From Clavaria fumosa (Eukaryota > Basidiomycota > Agaricomycetes > Agaricales > Clavariaceae): DNA of 64,000 bases. Positions 32,068 to 43,100 of this stretch are shown one piece after another. The position numbers and the translations under genes were made by a program. The notes beneath the pieces are model-generated. The model was not told the DNA's origin. It was given only the letters and a program-made list of their open reading frames with translations, and made no database searches. The first letter of the stretch is position 1, and each line of letters opens with the position of its first letter. The DNA lies in assembly GCA_951802425.1 (NCBI GenBank), contig OX637794.1:2108001-2172000 (forward strand), in the 5' to 3' direction.

Positions 32068-33595
32068 CTAAGAGAGATGCGTCAACAAAGAGGCCAACAC
32101 CATCAGCGTGGCGAAGAAAGGCATCGGGAGTGCATCCGTGCCCCACCGCAGCCCAGCATTTACACAATGAGGGTTGCTCGAATCATTGGCACTAAATTGA
32201 GACGCGCAAGGGACTATTTCGGGCCCAACGGATACGACGCTGACCGGTTGATTCGAGATCACTGGAAATTGTAGAGGGCTGTCGATTCGAGTGTTAATTC
32301 CCGAAATTGAGGGGGGGATGGATATATTACCCTGAAACGTCTTTCTGTCCAATCTTCATACTTCCATTGGACCTCTGGTATAGCACCATCGCAACGACAA
32401 CACCCTTGGATATCGGTATTAGCGTTTGTGCAGGGAAATATAGGCAGCAGTGGGCTCATACCTTATGTCCGGGTGGAACTGAAATCGAGATAGATTGTGA
32501 CCAAGAGATGGAATGCGACTGGGACCAATTGCCACCAGCACGAATGCTCAAGGGACCTAGGGCTAGACCAATAGAAACACCAGTACTCCATGAATCTGCT
32601 ATTACGATCGATCCTCCGACCGTAGTTGACACGGTGTCATTGCTTCCATCCTGACAATTTGACACGGGGCTACCTAATGTGAGACCATACGTCGTATGAG
32701 GTAGGTCGGACTAGAAAGACGATCAACCAGGCAATCCAATATTTCAAGCAATAAGACCTACATGACTGGTAAAACCACATTGGCTCGTTCCGCAGGGTTC
32801 GCATGTCGATAGAAGGGACAGGTTGTCTACATTTGGCCGTTGACTTGGAGTGCTGCCTGGGTCAGATGGTTGACTTGAAGCACCTTCTGGAATAGATGAT
32901 TGAGTCTCGGTACCATCTGAAGACGATGAAGTGGAAGTACCATCTGAAGACGATGGGGTGGACGTACCATCTGTAGACGATGGAGTGAATGTATCATCTG
33001 GAGACAATGAAGTGGACTTACTATCTGGAGACGATGGAGTGGACGTATTAGATGGCTGACCGGAAGTACGTATAGGGGGGTTTGCAGAAGAGGATGAAGG
33101 CCCAGAAATCGTGCGAATCACCGTCTGGGTCACTGGAGTTGCCAGGCTGGATGATCGACTTGAAGTGCCTCCATTTGAAGTGAGGCTCGTAGAAGAGCTA
33201 GAAGACGTAGAAGTGGTACGGGTCGTCGTTGCGGATTCAGATGATTGGCTCGAGGTATCTTGACTTAAAGAAGTGCTGCTTGCAGAAGAGCTAGAAAATG
33301 TATTAGTGGTACTGGCCGTCGTCGTTGCCCTAATCACAAGAGCCACGGGGTTAGAAGATTGGCTCGACATGGTATCGGAATTTAATAATCGAATTGAAGT
33401 GGTAGGGCCCTTAGGAGATGTAGTCCCAGGATTTGCACGAGTCGTCATCGTCTGAGCAGCGGAAGCAGCCATCTGGTAAACGTTTTTCACAGATGGGAAA
33501 ATGTTACCGCCGTTTTCGGTGCACATCTCGACTATGCATGTGCTCACGGAAACGACGCTTGGCACGACCAGAGCGAGGACCAGTAAAGAGAACAT
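32068..33595 (-). CDS. GPI-anchored secreted family, copy A (Cys module lost, Ser/Thr stalk expanded)
   Basis: Exons 33595-32762, 32710-32462, 32404-32331 and 32278-32068 give 455 residues. Intron positions and phases match copies B and C exactly. A signal peptide (MFSLLVLALVVPSVVSV) is followed by TCIVEMCTENGGNI, then the sequence jumps straight to FPSVKNVYQMAAS. The roughly 60-residue Cys-rich module of the other copies is missing in frame. In its place the stalk is much longer (about 200 Ser/Thr residues), with a 27-bp tandem repeat. The conserved parts remain: STCEPCGTSQCGF, the C-terminal beta-rich domain (GSPVSNCQ, GGNWSQSHSISWSQSISI) and a hydrophobic GPI-type tail after RWGTDALP. The function is unknown. 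Confidence 0.75.
32910..33050. repeat. Five-copy 27-bp tandem repeat in the stalk of copy A
   Basis: Imperfect copies of a 27-bp unit (on the plus strand beginning TACCATCTGAAGACGATG) encode nine-residue repeats of the type DGTSTPSSS. Heavy O-glycosylation of the encoded stalk is likely. Confidence 0.85.
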
Positions 33596-34298
33596 GACAC
33601 GTCGTCGTCAGTCGGATATCCGGTACAAAGGCTGTGAAAACCAGGTCGTAGGTGGATTACACGGTGATTGGTTCCCACTTGATGTCCGCCTTGGATACAA
33701 TGCTAGTGGGGAAAGAATGAATAGCTACGTGGGGGTCAACATGAGAAATTCCATACCTCGGTTGTGGATGAGCAGAGGTACGCGCAGGGCTGGAGGCGTT
33801 AAGGCGCTCATACAGCAAATTTCCTTCAGAGCCATCATGAAATCGCCGAGAAAGGTGCATGACCAGATTGAGGAACTTTGAATTGACATGGAGGCCAAGT
33901 CATAGACGACATCGTCTCGCGACGGGCGTGGCTGGAATGCTGCTTGCCCGCTGTGTCCCCTGACGCCGATGGCTTGAGTCATTTTACCAATGGTAGGGTC
34001 ATATGCAGGGGCGCAAGCGTTGATTCGTCGTCGCGTCCAATTTCCCACTCGGCCACGCGTTCCAATGGTGTGCGGCTTACAGATCGCCATTCGGTTACAA
34101 TGTCTTGAAGCTCTCATTACAGTACTATAAATTTTCTGTGTACACAGAATTCACTGTCCATTCGGCAATTATACAGGGATGGTAGCGCACAAGGCAGATA
34201 TCGTAGAAAGGAGAGAGGATATAGACATACGGCCCGGAAACATAAACCGAGCAAACCCAAAAGAGACAAAAGTCCCAAGTAATACTCTGGAGTCTAGC
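33596..34298. other. Spacer between copies A and B
   Basis: The first part shares the upstream sequence of copies B and C (for example around ATCGGATATC). The last 130 bp match the 3' flank of copy C (GGCCCGGAAACATAAACC region). I see no gene and no GCIP relic here. Confidence 0.5.
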
Positions 34299-35568
34299 TC
34301 AGAGTAAACGCATTAACAAAGAGATCAATACCACCAGCGTTGCCACAAAAGGTGTTGGAAGTGCGTCTGTGCCCCACCGCACCCCGGCGCTTGCACATTG
34401 GGGATTGCTCGAAGAATTAGCGCTAAATTCAGATGCGCAGGGAACTATTTCTGGCCCAACAGATAGGACGCTGACGGGTTGATTCGAGATCACTGGAAAT
34501 TGTAGAGGGCTGTCGATTTGGACATTATTTTCCCCGAAATTAATCTTGGAAGACGAAATTATGTGGGAAGACGAATATACCTTGAAGTGTCTTTCCCCGC
34601 AATTTTCATACTACCACTGGACCTCTTATATTCCACTGTCGCAACCAGAACACCCTGAGATCCTGGTGAGTTTCAGAAAATGCAGGCAGCAGCAACCCTG
34701 TACCTTTTGTCCAGGTTGAATCTGAATAGAGACAGATTGCGACCACGAGATTGAATGCGACTGGGACCAATTGCCACCAGCACGAAGGTTCAAGGGACCA
34801 ACGGCTATACCAATAGAACCACCGGCACTCCATGAATCGCCTATTAAGATTGATCCTCCGACGGTACTTGTCACAGTGGAGTTGGTTCCATTCTGACAAT
34901 TTGACACGGGGCTGCCTATTGTGAGACCATACGTCAAGGGAGTCAGGCTGGACTAGAAAGAAGATCATATGTCCATCCGATGTCACATCAAGCAAGAGAT
35001 TTACATCACTGGTAAAATCGCATTGGCTCGCGCCGCATGGTTGGCATGTTGATAGAACAGACAGATTGTCCAAATTAGATATTGGATTCGAAGTATCATC
35101 TGGAGTAGAGGATTGACTTGAGGGGGTATCTGGAAAAGATGATTGACCCGGAGCAGCTGGGGGGTTGCCTGCATTAGAGGGGGAGGGTGGAAGCCCAGGG
35201 TTTGCGCCTGTCGCCGCCGGCGGAGCCACAGAGGGAGCTGCTCTCTGGCAGACGTCTTTCACAGACGGGGGACACAACGGTGCGAATCCGCATGGCCAAC
35301 CTAGCCCATCACATCCCATAGCTTTCCAATACGCGCCGCGATACGAATATATGCCGCTGCAGTCCACGATGCACTTCGTTTCCTGGAAGTCGACACCACA
35401 GTCCTCCACGAGCACATTCTGTGCCCAGCCATGGCAATTATTGCTGCCAGCTGTATCGTACAATGCCACCTTAATGTTGCCGCTGCTCGCGGTGCACATT
35501 TCGATTGCACACGTGTTCAGGGCAACGACACTCGGAATGACCAGAGAGAGTACCAGTATTGAGAACAT
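34299..35568 (-). CDS. GPI-anchored secreted family, copy B
   Basis: Exons 35568-35005, 34952-34704, 34654-34581 and 34509-34299 give 365 residues. Layout: signal peptide (MFSILVLSLVIPSVVAL); a Cys-rich module with about ten cysteines starting NTCAIEMC and including FQETKCIVDC and GLGWPCG; a Pro/Ser/Ala stalk; a CQPCGASQC knot; and a C-terminal beta-rich domain. That domain has alternating Ser (GGNWSQSHSISWSQSVSI) followed by PGQK, then GVLVATVEYKRSSGSM across intron 2. The end (RWGTDALPTPFVATLVVLI) fits a GPI-anchor signal, so the mature protein should sit on the plasma membrane or cell wall. The last intron (34510-34580) was chosen by alignment of the three copies. I recognise no named family. 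Confidence 0.8.
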
Positions 35569-36274
35569 TATTGTGTCGTGCGTGCCGCAAATCGGATGTC
35601 GGGTACGAGGGACGAGAACCGGCTACAAAACTGGACGATGGAAAAAATATGTTGATTGTTCGCGAAATCCACACACCTAATTATTACTGTAATGATGTTT
35701 ATCTGAGAACATAATGTGAAACGAGCATCTAACTGATGGTAAATAGTAGGGTATTCATACCTGAACGAGCGGACTCAGAAGAAGACTTGGTGGGGAGAGG
35801 GAAAATTTTTGCAAGAGAGACATGTCAAAGTAAGGTACCCGTAAAACTCAGGGTCGGTCAGGGTCGAGAACGCTAGTGAAGTACAATAAAGAGGCAATAC
35901 GGAAGCCATCTCAAGGCTGGTGTTGCTGGCTAGAGGGTGCTCCGAGGGGGTGAACGAGTTGAATGGTCAAATGATGAGCGCCGGTGAACGAAGACGAGGT
36001 GAGGAGACGGTGAGGAGACGGTGATCTGTCCACTGGGAAGAAGACATCCTGTATAAGGCAACACATACGCAAATGTTAGGGTTTTAAGCGGTCCCATTAT
36101 CAATTTGAACAGATCAGCCAACGTTTACTACAAACTGATACAGAATCCGCTTGTTCATTTAGCAATTTTACAAGGATGGTAGCACATAAGGCAGGACAGA
36201 TATACAGCCCGGAAACATAAACCAAGCATACGCAAAAGAAACATAAGTCCCAAGCAATACCCTGATAACTAAAC
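35569..36274. other. Spacer between copies B and C
   Basis: Contains the copy B promoter, the GCIP relic at 35840-36022 and the 3' flank of copy C. No intact gene is visible. Confidence 0.5.
35840..36022 (+). pseudogene. Decayed fragment of the GCIP-like gene (relic 1)
   Basis: Similar over its length to 30960-31165 in the intact gene. Shared blocks include GGTCRGGGT..AGGGTCG, GAAGCCATCTCAA against GAGGCCGTCTCAA, GGCTAGAGGGTGCT against CGCTAGAGGATGCT, and GGTGAACGAG..GAATGGT. Small deletions break the frame. It lies in the same orientation as the intact gene. Confidence 0.7.
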
Positions 36275-37506
36275 TTAGAGGAAATGCGTTAACAAAGAGA
36301 TCAATACCACCAGCGTTGCCACAAAAGGTGTTGGAAGTGCGTCTGTGCCCCACCGCACCCCGGCGCTTGCACACTGGGAATTGCTCGAGGTATTAGCGCT
36401 AAATTCAGATGCGCAGGGAATTATTTCTGGCCCAACAGTTAGGACGCTAATGGGTTGATTCGAGATCACCGGAAATTGTAGAGGGCTGTCGATTTGGACA
36501 TTATTTTCCCAAAATTAATCTTGGAAGAACGAAATTATGTGGGAAGACGAATATACCTTGAAGTGTCTTTCCCCGCAATTTTCATACTACCACTGGACCT
36601 CTTATATTCCACTGTCGCAACCAGAACACCCTGAGATCCTGGTGAGTTTCAGAAAACACAGGCAGCAATACCCCCTTACTTTTTGTCCAGGTTGAATCTG
36701 AATAGAGATTGATTGCGACCACGAGATTGAATGCGACTGGGACCAATTGCCACCAGCACGAATGCTCAATGGACCAAGGTCTAGGCCAATAGAAGCACCG
36801 GAACTCCACGAATCGCCTATTAAAATTGATCCTCCAACGGTACTTGTCACAGTGGAGTTGGCTCCATTCTGACAATTTGACACGGGGCTGCCTATTGTGA
36901 GATCGTATGTCGTGGGAGTCAGGCTGGACTAGAAATATGATCAGTCTGTCCATCCGATGTCACATTAAGCAAGAGATCTACATCACTGGTAAAATCGCAT
37001 TGACTTGTTCCACATGGTTTGCATGTTGATAGAACAGACAGATTGTCTATTGGACTCGAAGTGCCATCTGGATTAGACGATTGACTCGGAGTAGCTGGGG
37101 GGTTGTTTGCAGCAGAGGTGGAGGGTGGAAGCCCAGGGTTTGCGCCTGCCGTCGTCGCCGGCGGAGCTACAGATGGTGCTGCCATCTGGCAGACGTTCTG
37201 CACGGACGGGGGACAATCTCGTGTGGATCCGCATGGCCAACCTAGCCCCATACATCCCATGGCTCCCCAATACGCGCCGTGCCACGAATATATGCCGTTG
37301 CAGTCCACGAGGCATTTCGTTTCCTGGAACCCGACTCCACACCCACTCACAAGTACATTCTGTGCCCAGCCACTGCAATCGCCGCCGACTGTGTCGTACA
37401 ATGCCACCTTAATGTTGCCGCTGCTCTCAGTGCACATGTCGATTACACACGTGTTCACGGCAATGACACTCGGAATGGCCAGAGAGAATACCAGTATTGA
37501 GAACAT
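36275..37506 (-). CDS. GPI-anchored secreted family, copy C
   Basis: Exons 37506-36982, 36928-36680, 36630-36557 and 36485-36275 give 352 residues. This is the most compact member. It has a signal peptide (MFSILVFSLAIPSVIAV), the Cys-rich module (NTCVIDMC, FQETKCLVDCNGIYSWHG, GLGWPCGSTRDCPP), a shorter Pro/Ser stalk, the CKPCGTSQC knot, the beta-rich domain (NCQNGANSTV, SWSSGASIGLDLGPLSI) and a GPI-type tail. N-glycosylation sequons occur at NST and NWS. Exon sizes 2-4 (249, 74 and 211 nt) are identical in all three copies. B and C are much closer to each other than to A, also in intron and 3'-flank sequence, so that duplication is the more recent one. Confidence 0.8.
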
Positions 37507-38047
37507 TATTGTGTCGTGCGTGTCGCAAATCGGATATCGTACGAGAGACGAGAACTGGCCACAAAACTGAACGACGGAAAATATGTTGATTGTTGGCGAA
37601 ATCTACGCAATCATTACCGAGGTTCACCTGGGAATAGAAACATGAATGAGCATCGAACTGATGGCAAATAACAGGATATTCATACCCAAATGAGCAGACT
37701 CAAAAGAAGACTTGGTAGGGTACGGCGCTAAAGGAAAGTTTTGGGGGAGAGACATATCGAGGCCAAGTAAGCTGCAAAGGTAAGTGTTGGTCAGGGTCGA
37801 GGAATACTGATAAGGCTGCTTAGAGAAGTGCACATTACCAAGGTAAATTAAGAGCCGATGCGGATGCTATCTCAAAGCAACTCAAGGCTGGTATAGGACG
37901 CTTTGGGAGGGTAAACGAGATGAATGGTCGAAGACGAGGGCGAAGAGACTAAGTGGTACACAGTAGTTGCATTCCATCAGCAACTCACACAATCCTGTTC
38001 ACTGACTACGATGCGCAACTCTACGTGAGCAATTGTCTCGCTGCACC
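37507..38047. other. Divergent spacer, copy C / Mgr3-like
   Basis: Holds the copy C promoter, GCIP relic 2 and the promoter of the Mgr3-like gene. Confidence 0.5.
37750..37955 (+). pseudogene. Decayed fragment of the GCIP-like gene (relic 2)
   Basis: The best block (37850-37955) matches 31055-31165 of the intact gene: GATGCTATCTCAAAGCAACT against GAGGCCGTCTCAAAGCGACT, GGACGCTTTGGGAGG against GGATGCTTTGAGGGAG, and AACGAGATGAATGG against AACGAGATGATTGA. The frame is destroyed. Confidence 0.7.
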
Positions 38048-39616
38048 ATGACTAGGCGTTACCTACGGCTAGCTCAACACATCCTCGCCCACCCCGTTCT
38101 GCGACCGCGGATTCTGCCGCTCAGATACGCGTCACAGATTCGTCCCGCCGCCGAATCACCGTCGCAAGCCACTAATACGCCATGGAAACGAGACGACGGT
38201 GCCAACGACCCTCCGTTCCTTCAAGCCAGCAACTTCGCTGGAGACGCCAGCGTCATCCTCAGCTCCGTCAAGCGGTTCTTCAAGTGGACGTTCGTGGGCG
38301 TCGCTGCCCTGAGTGTCATAGTTGGCACCAGTTTCGAGCTCGCGCACCAATGGGTCGAGTACCGCGAAATGGCACCGGAGACGGATAAAGAGACGCGCCT
38401 GTGGGGTTGGGCTCGCGAGGAGGGCGGGACGGACCCCGCGCTGGGTTTCATCGCTAGACACGCGGTGCGCGCTGCATGGATGGCGCAGAACTGGGGCATC
38501 GGGTCGACTACTGCCGTGATCCAGTCAAATGCAGCGCCTACAGAACGAGATCCCACAGGAGGCGGGCTGGTTGTCGTGGACGCCCGGCTTGCACACGCAG
38601 ATCAGTACTTACGCGCCGCTATCGCCATCGCCGAGAACAGGTTCACTGCGGGCAAATTACGTCCCTCGACGCTGATGGAACTGCTTATGCGCCACGCTGA
38701 TGTGCTGGAAGAGATAGGGACGGCCCAGGCTTTTCTGGAAGCCAAATCGCATGTCCAGCGCGTCTGGACGATGCTGCCTCCACCCCTCGGCGTCGAGGCG
38801 GCTCAGTCCGCCCTTAGACTCGGAAACCTCGCTTACCGTCATGGAGAGTCGGAGGAATCTGTTCTTTGGTGGCGCCGAGCAGTGAACATTTCGCGAGGCG
38901 TCGACGACAATGTACCCATTACCTCGCCCCCTGCCATACCCGAAACTACCCTGTCACCCCTAGCCCAACGCGTCCTAGCATCGACCCTCCTGTCCTTGTC
39001 CATGCACTTTGCAAGAACTGGTCTACTCCAGCAAGCTCAAGAGGCGCAGGAGACGTCGCTTTCCACCCTCGGGTCCATCTTAGGACGCCCGCCTCCTGCT
39101 GATGCCACACCTCCACGAGTTCTCCATTACCTTTATGTGCTTCATTGGTCCTCGGTCATCTCGCTCCAGCTAGCCGAGGTGCTCTACGCGCGACATGAAC
39201 CGGTCTCCGTGTCTTCGGACCACCTCCGTTCCGCAGCTACGTCCGCGGAGCGCATCGCGTTCACGCTATGCGGTCTGCCCGCTAGCGGACCCGACGTGCC
39301 CTCATCGCAAACAGCCTACCCGCCAGCTCCTGAGGCGCCGCTCCTTCCTGGATACGCGGTGTCCGTCCACATGTCCCGTCCGGCGTCGGACTTGCTGCGC
39401 GACGCGAAGAGAACGGCGGTGGAGGCGTGGAACTTGCTCGGCGTGCTGAGCGAGAAGAAGGACCCCGCCCGCGCGCTCGAGTGCTACGAGCGTGCGCTTG
39501 GCTGGGCTGGCGTGGGCGCAGACGGGCCGGGGGCGCAGGGCGACGAATGGAAAGGGCTCTGGGGGAATTATTTGAGAGCTAGGGACGCCATGAGGAAAAT
39601 GGGACCGTCAAAGTGA
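38048..39616 (+). CDS. Mitochondrial TPR membrane protein, Mgr3-like
   Basis: A single exon encodes 522 residues. The ATG at 38048 is the first in the frame. The N-terminus is Arg-rich without acids (MTRRYLRLAQHILAHP), as in mitochondrial targeting peptides. One membrane segment follows at about residues 83-105 (FFKWTFVGVAALSVIVGTSF). The rest is helical repeats of TPR type, for example the final ARALECYERALGWAGV. This order (presequence, one span, TPR domain) fits Mgr3, a substrate adaptor of the yeast Yme1 i-AAA complex. The Yme1 homologue lies 8 kb away. The family assignment rests on architecture more than on a diagnostic motif. Confidence 0.6.
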   Translation: MTRRYLRLAQHILAHPVLRPRILPLRYASQIRPAAESPSQATNTPWKRDDGANDPPFLQASNFAGDASVILSSVKRFFKWTFVGVAALSVIVGTSFELAHQWVEYREMAPETDKETRLWGWAREEGGTDPALGFIARHAVRAAWMAQNWGIGSTTAVIQSNAAPTERDPTGGGLVVVDARLAHADQYLRAAIAIAENRFTAGKLRPSTLMELLMRHADVLEEIGTAQAFLEAKSHVQRVWTMLPPPLGVEAAQSALRLGNLAYRHGESEESVLWWRRAVNISRGVDDNVPITSPPAIPETTLSPLAQRVLASTLLSLSMHFARTGLLQQAQEAQETSLSTLGSILGRPPPADATPPRVLHYLYVLHWSSVISLQLAEVLYARHEPVSVSSDHLRSAATSAERIAFTLCGLPASGPDVPSSQTAYPPAPEAPLLPGYAVSVHMSRPASDLLRDAKRTAVEAWNLLGVLSEKKDPARALECYERALGWAGVGADGPGAQGDEWKGLWGNYLRARDAMRKMGPSK

Positions 39617-40165
39617 TTGTGCTTGATCCTGCCGGCGCATCTCACATCAGCATGCCTCGCTTGCTCTCGCCATATCCTCCGCTTCCGGATGAACGAGCCG
39701 AGAGGGTTGCCTTTGGCGATATGGATTTGGCGGGAAGCAACGCAGTTGCATAGTCGCTGTGCGATCATCCTCTCATTGTACACTATTTGATGCAGGATGC
39801 CGCCATCGCAATACCTGCTACTCAGGATGTATTGTGATGTAGGATTCAGTCCAGACATGATTACTTTAAGGAGCTGCGGCAGATAAGGTATAAGAGGGTC
39901 TGTAACGGCGTATGCACATGCAATTCCCCAATTACGTTTACCCGCGGTCTATCTACGTGCTAACCGCCGAGGACGTGGTGCATGGGCTCACGTGAACCTG
40001 AACTTGGAGAAGCCTTCAGCGCTTCAGCTCCCAGATGATGAAGCTTCTATCGCAATCAAATTTAGGCATATCGTCCTTGATACAAGATCGTAAACTATAG
40101 ATATCCATTACTTCTTTCCCCTTGTCCAGATATAGTACGACTAAAGCCAGTCCTCCGGCAGTCGA
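39617..40165. other. Intergenic between convergent genes
   Basis: 549 bp with no recognisable gene. It serves as the 3' ends of the Mgr3-like and 1237-residue protein genes. Confidence 0.5.
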
Positions 40166-43100
40166 TCATGATTTAGCTTTCTTGCTCTTTGACCTTGTCC
40201 TGCTCACAGCGGGAGCCTCCAAGTCTGAGTCGTAAACAAATTTTTTCACGACGATGCTTTCATGAACGATATCGCCCAGCGGTGAATCCGTGTTCAGCAG
40301 ATTGCCTAAGGTATCCAGCCGTTGAGTCTGCAAAGGACACCCCAATGAACAAAGAATGATGATAGACACCCAGAAACCCAATGAATTACCTTGGCTGAAG
40401 GAGCCAGACATCCTTTCTTGACAACATCAGTAACCGGCCGCGTCCGCCCCCCGAGTTGTATTTCGTCGAGATAGACTGCCTTCCACAGACCACGATCCCA
40501 TTTGACCCGTTTCTTCTCCCTCGCCTCCTCCTCGCTCTCCCCAAACCTCGCCCGCTTCACAAGCTGTTCGGCCCGATCAGGAGTCTCGTAGCCCTCCTCG
40601 TCTCCAGGCCCTCTACGATGTCGGAGCGGCACGTCCTTGTCGTCGTCTGAACTCTCCTGGAAACAGTCGTCCAAGTCCGCGCAGCTCCGATCATCGCGCT
40701 CGCCCGGCTCAAAATCCTGCCATTCTAAGCTCTTACGTGCTCTTCTCTCTGCGCGTTCCTGCCGGCTCTTCTTCATCTCTTCCATCTGCTTCTGGGATAT
40801 TGTCCGTATCTTAATCACAGGGCTGTCAGGTCTAGTCCCTCCCACCCGAACAACTTCGGTCTCCAGCTTGGCAGCCACGTACTGCTGATTCTTCACGGTG
40901 TTGGAAGACGTAAGAGCCTTGAGCGCCACGGAGCTCATTCCCAAGATCGAGAGCCCGTCGTAGCGTGTATCGGCGCTTGCCTTCCGCCGGGACACGGGCC
41001 GCGGCTCAAGTGTTCCAGACGCACTCGACGCGGGCTTCCGTGGGCGAGTCGTTCGTCGTCGCTCGCGGGAGCCTCTCGCTGTGTCCTCGCTCGTCGAAGG
41101 GGCAGACGCGGCATCATCCGGGGCGACTTTCGTCGTCCTATATCGCGACGGGACTGCCGGTACATTGTCCCGTTTCGAGGGTGTCGGCGAGGCAGGAGGG
41201 GTTGTCTCACCCGGAGCAATTTCTGCGCGTTGAACGTCTCCGAGCGGCAGAGATCCCAGAAGTGGCGCATTATGTGGTTCCTCGGTCTGGTGGTTATGCT
41301 GAGACTGTGGCTCGGATTGCTTCAATAGTGCAGGTGTTAAGACACTCGTAGACGGCCCTTTGGAGCTTCCAATCTTGACGGATGCGTCTCTGATGCTAGG
41401 TTGTATTTCTTTCCTCGGGCGGCCTGTCGTAAATTTGACGGGGATTTGATCTCGGGGCACCTGCCGGAGCACGACCACAGGAGCTTGCTTCTGCGCTTTC
41501 GGCTCACTCGTCTCTCGTTTCCTCTTCGCCGTCACAGTAGGCGCAGAATTTGAGGTGAGAGGCTTATCGCGTGTAAGAGGTGCAGCAGCAGAGCGCACAG
41601 GTACGGTGGCCACATTGTTTGAACTTGTGTCGCCAGCACTGGCGATCCGGCCCTTGGGCTGCGGGGCGGCCTATGAGCACAAATAGCAATCACAAGACAT
41701 GCACTACATACCGCGATATCGGGAGCGCCGCGCTGATGGGATGTGGAGGGCTCTTTCTTGGCGCTCATAGGCCTCGCATATGGTTTGGCGCCGATCCTGG
41801 GGATCCTGCTCGTGCTAGCTGTGGAGGGCTGCCGCAATGCAGATTTCGCAGGGCTGGACGGCGGCGCTCCAGGCTGGGCGCCGACGAGAGTCGCGGCGGG
41901 GTGTTCTGCTCTGGGTCGCGCTGGAGTCTCGTCCTCCTCGGCTATCGCCGCCGGTCGATTTGGCGCAGTGATAGGAAATGGCAGCCTCATGGCTGACCGA
42001 GCCTTGAACAAGCCTTGACCAGGCAGGCCAAGGCTCTCGTTCCACCCAAGCGGGGCAGATGGAGCTGGCTCAGCAGAGCTAAAACGAGGCTTGACGGGCG
42101 TTCTCGGGCCGAAGGCACTGGGCCCTTCAGACGCGCTTCGCGTGGGAGCAAGCATATAGACGGGGGTCTCAAGTCTAGGAGGCGGCCGAGGCGTAGAGTT
42201 GGCGGGAACTCTCCTAGGGCTTTGCATGACGTCAGGTGATGCGGAATGAGAGGCCGTCTCGGTCGAATGCACGGTGGGAGTCAGCAATATCCTGCGGGCG
42301 GCCGTCTGAGCTGCACGGGCGGGGGTGCCAATATTATCGCTCGTGGTGTCAGCCATGAATTTTCTGGGAGAAGCTACGATGCGGCTTGGGGTAGCAAAAT
42401 TAGGGTCGAAGACGGAGGGGCCTGGCAAACTGGCGCTGCCACCGGGCGGACGGAAGACTGGAGTTGAGGGGCGGCGTGGGGTCATGAGAGCGACATTCCC
42501 CTTCGCTACGGGAGAGGAAGTGTCAACGAGATGACTCGTCCGAGTCACCTCCGACGGCTCCAAAAGCGAGGTCGTCGGCTCAGGCGGAATCGTATCGATT
42601 GCCTCTTTGAGCACACGTGGTCCTTCCTCCTTCTTTGTGTCAAAACCATTCTGCAGAGTGGTCGGTTCGTCTTCCCTCCGTTCAGAATCCATATTGACCT
42701 CGAGCGCTGCACCAACATCCCGCGAAGGCGTCCCTCGTGACACGTCGCGCTCTGGTCCATTGGTCGCACTTCGGCTCCCCTCAGCCTTGGTGTAGTCTGT
42801 ATACTCATCCAATGAAAGAGATCTTTCTCTCCCTTTCTTCCGTGGTGGGATTGGGGTGTCGTAAGGAATGATGCGCAGGGGGGTAGTGCTGCGACGAGGG
42901 GAGCGACGAGGAATAGGCTGTAACAAAAGGCCGGGTTCGGCAGAGAGGAAAAGCGAGTCTGTGGAGTTTATCGAGAACGGGGTCTTGACGTCAGAAGGTG
43001 GCTGTGAGGGAAAAACATGCTCGGTATCCCGTTCTGGCTTCGCTTCAGAAGCGTCGGGAGACGCAGCACCGTTTGCGTTCGCCAGGAGCTCGCGTGGTTC

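Noticed and set aside
34299..37506. Resemblance of the Ser-alternating C-terminal domain to aerolysin-type pore-forming proteins
   Set aside because: Only the alternating Ser pattern and a following PG are shared, which is common in beta-rich secreted proteins. A GPI anchor and lack of other family features argue against it without a profile or structure match.
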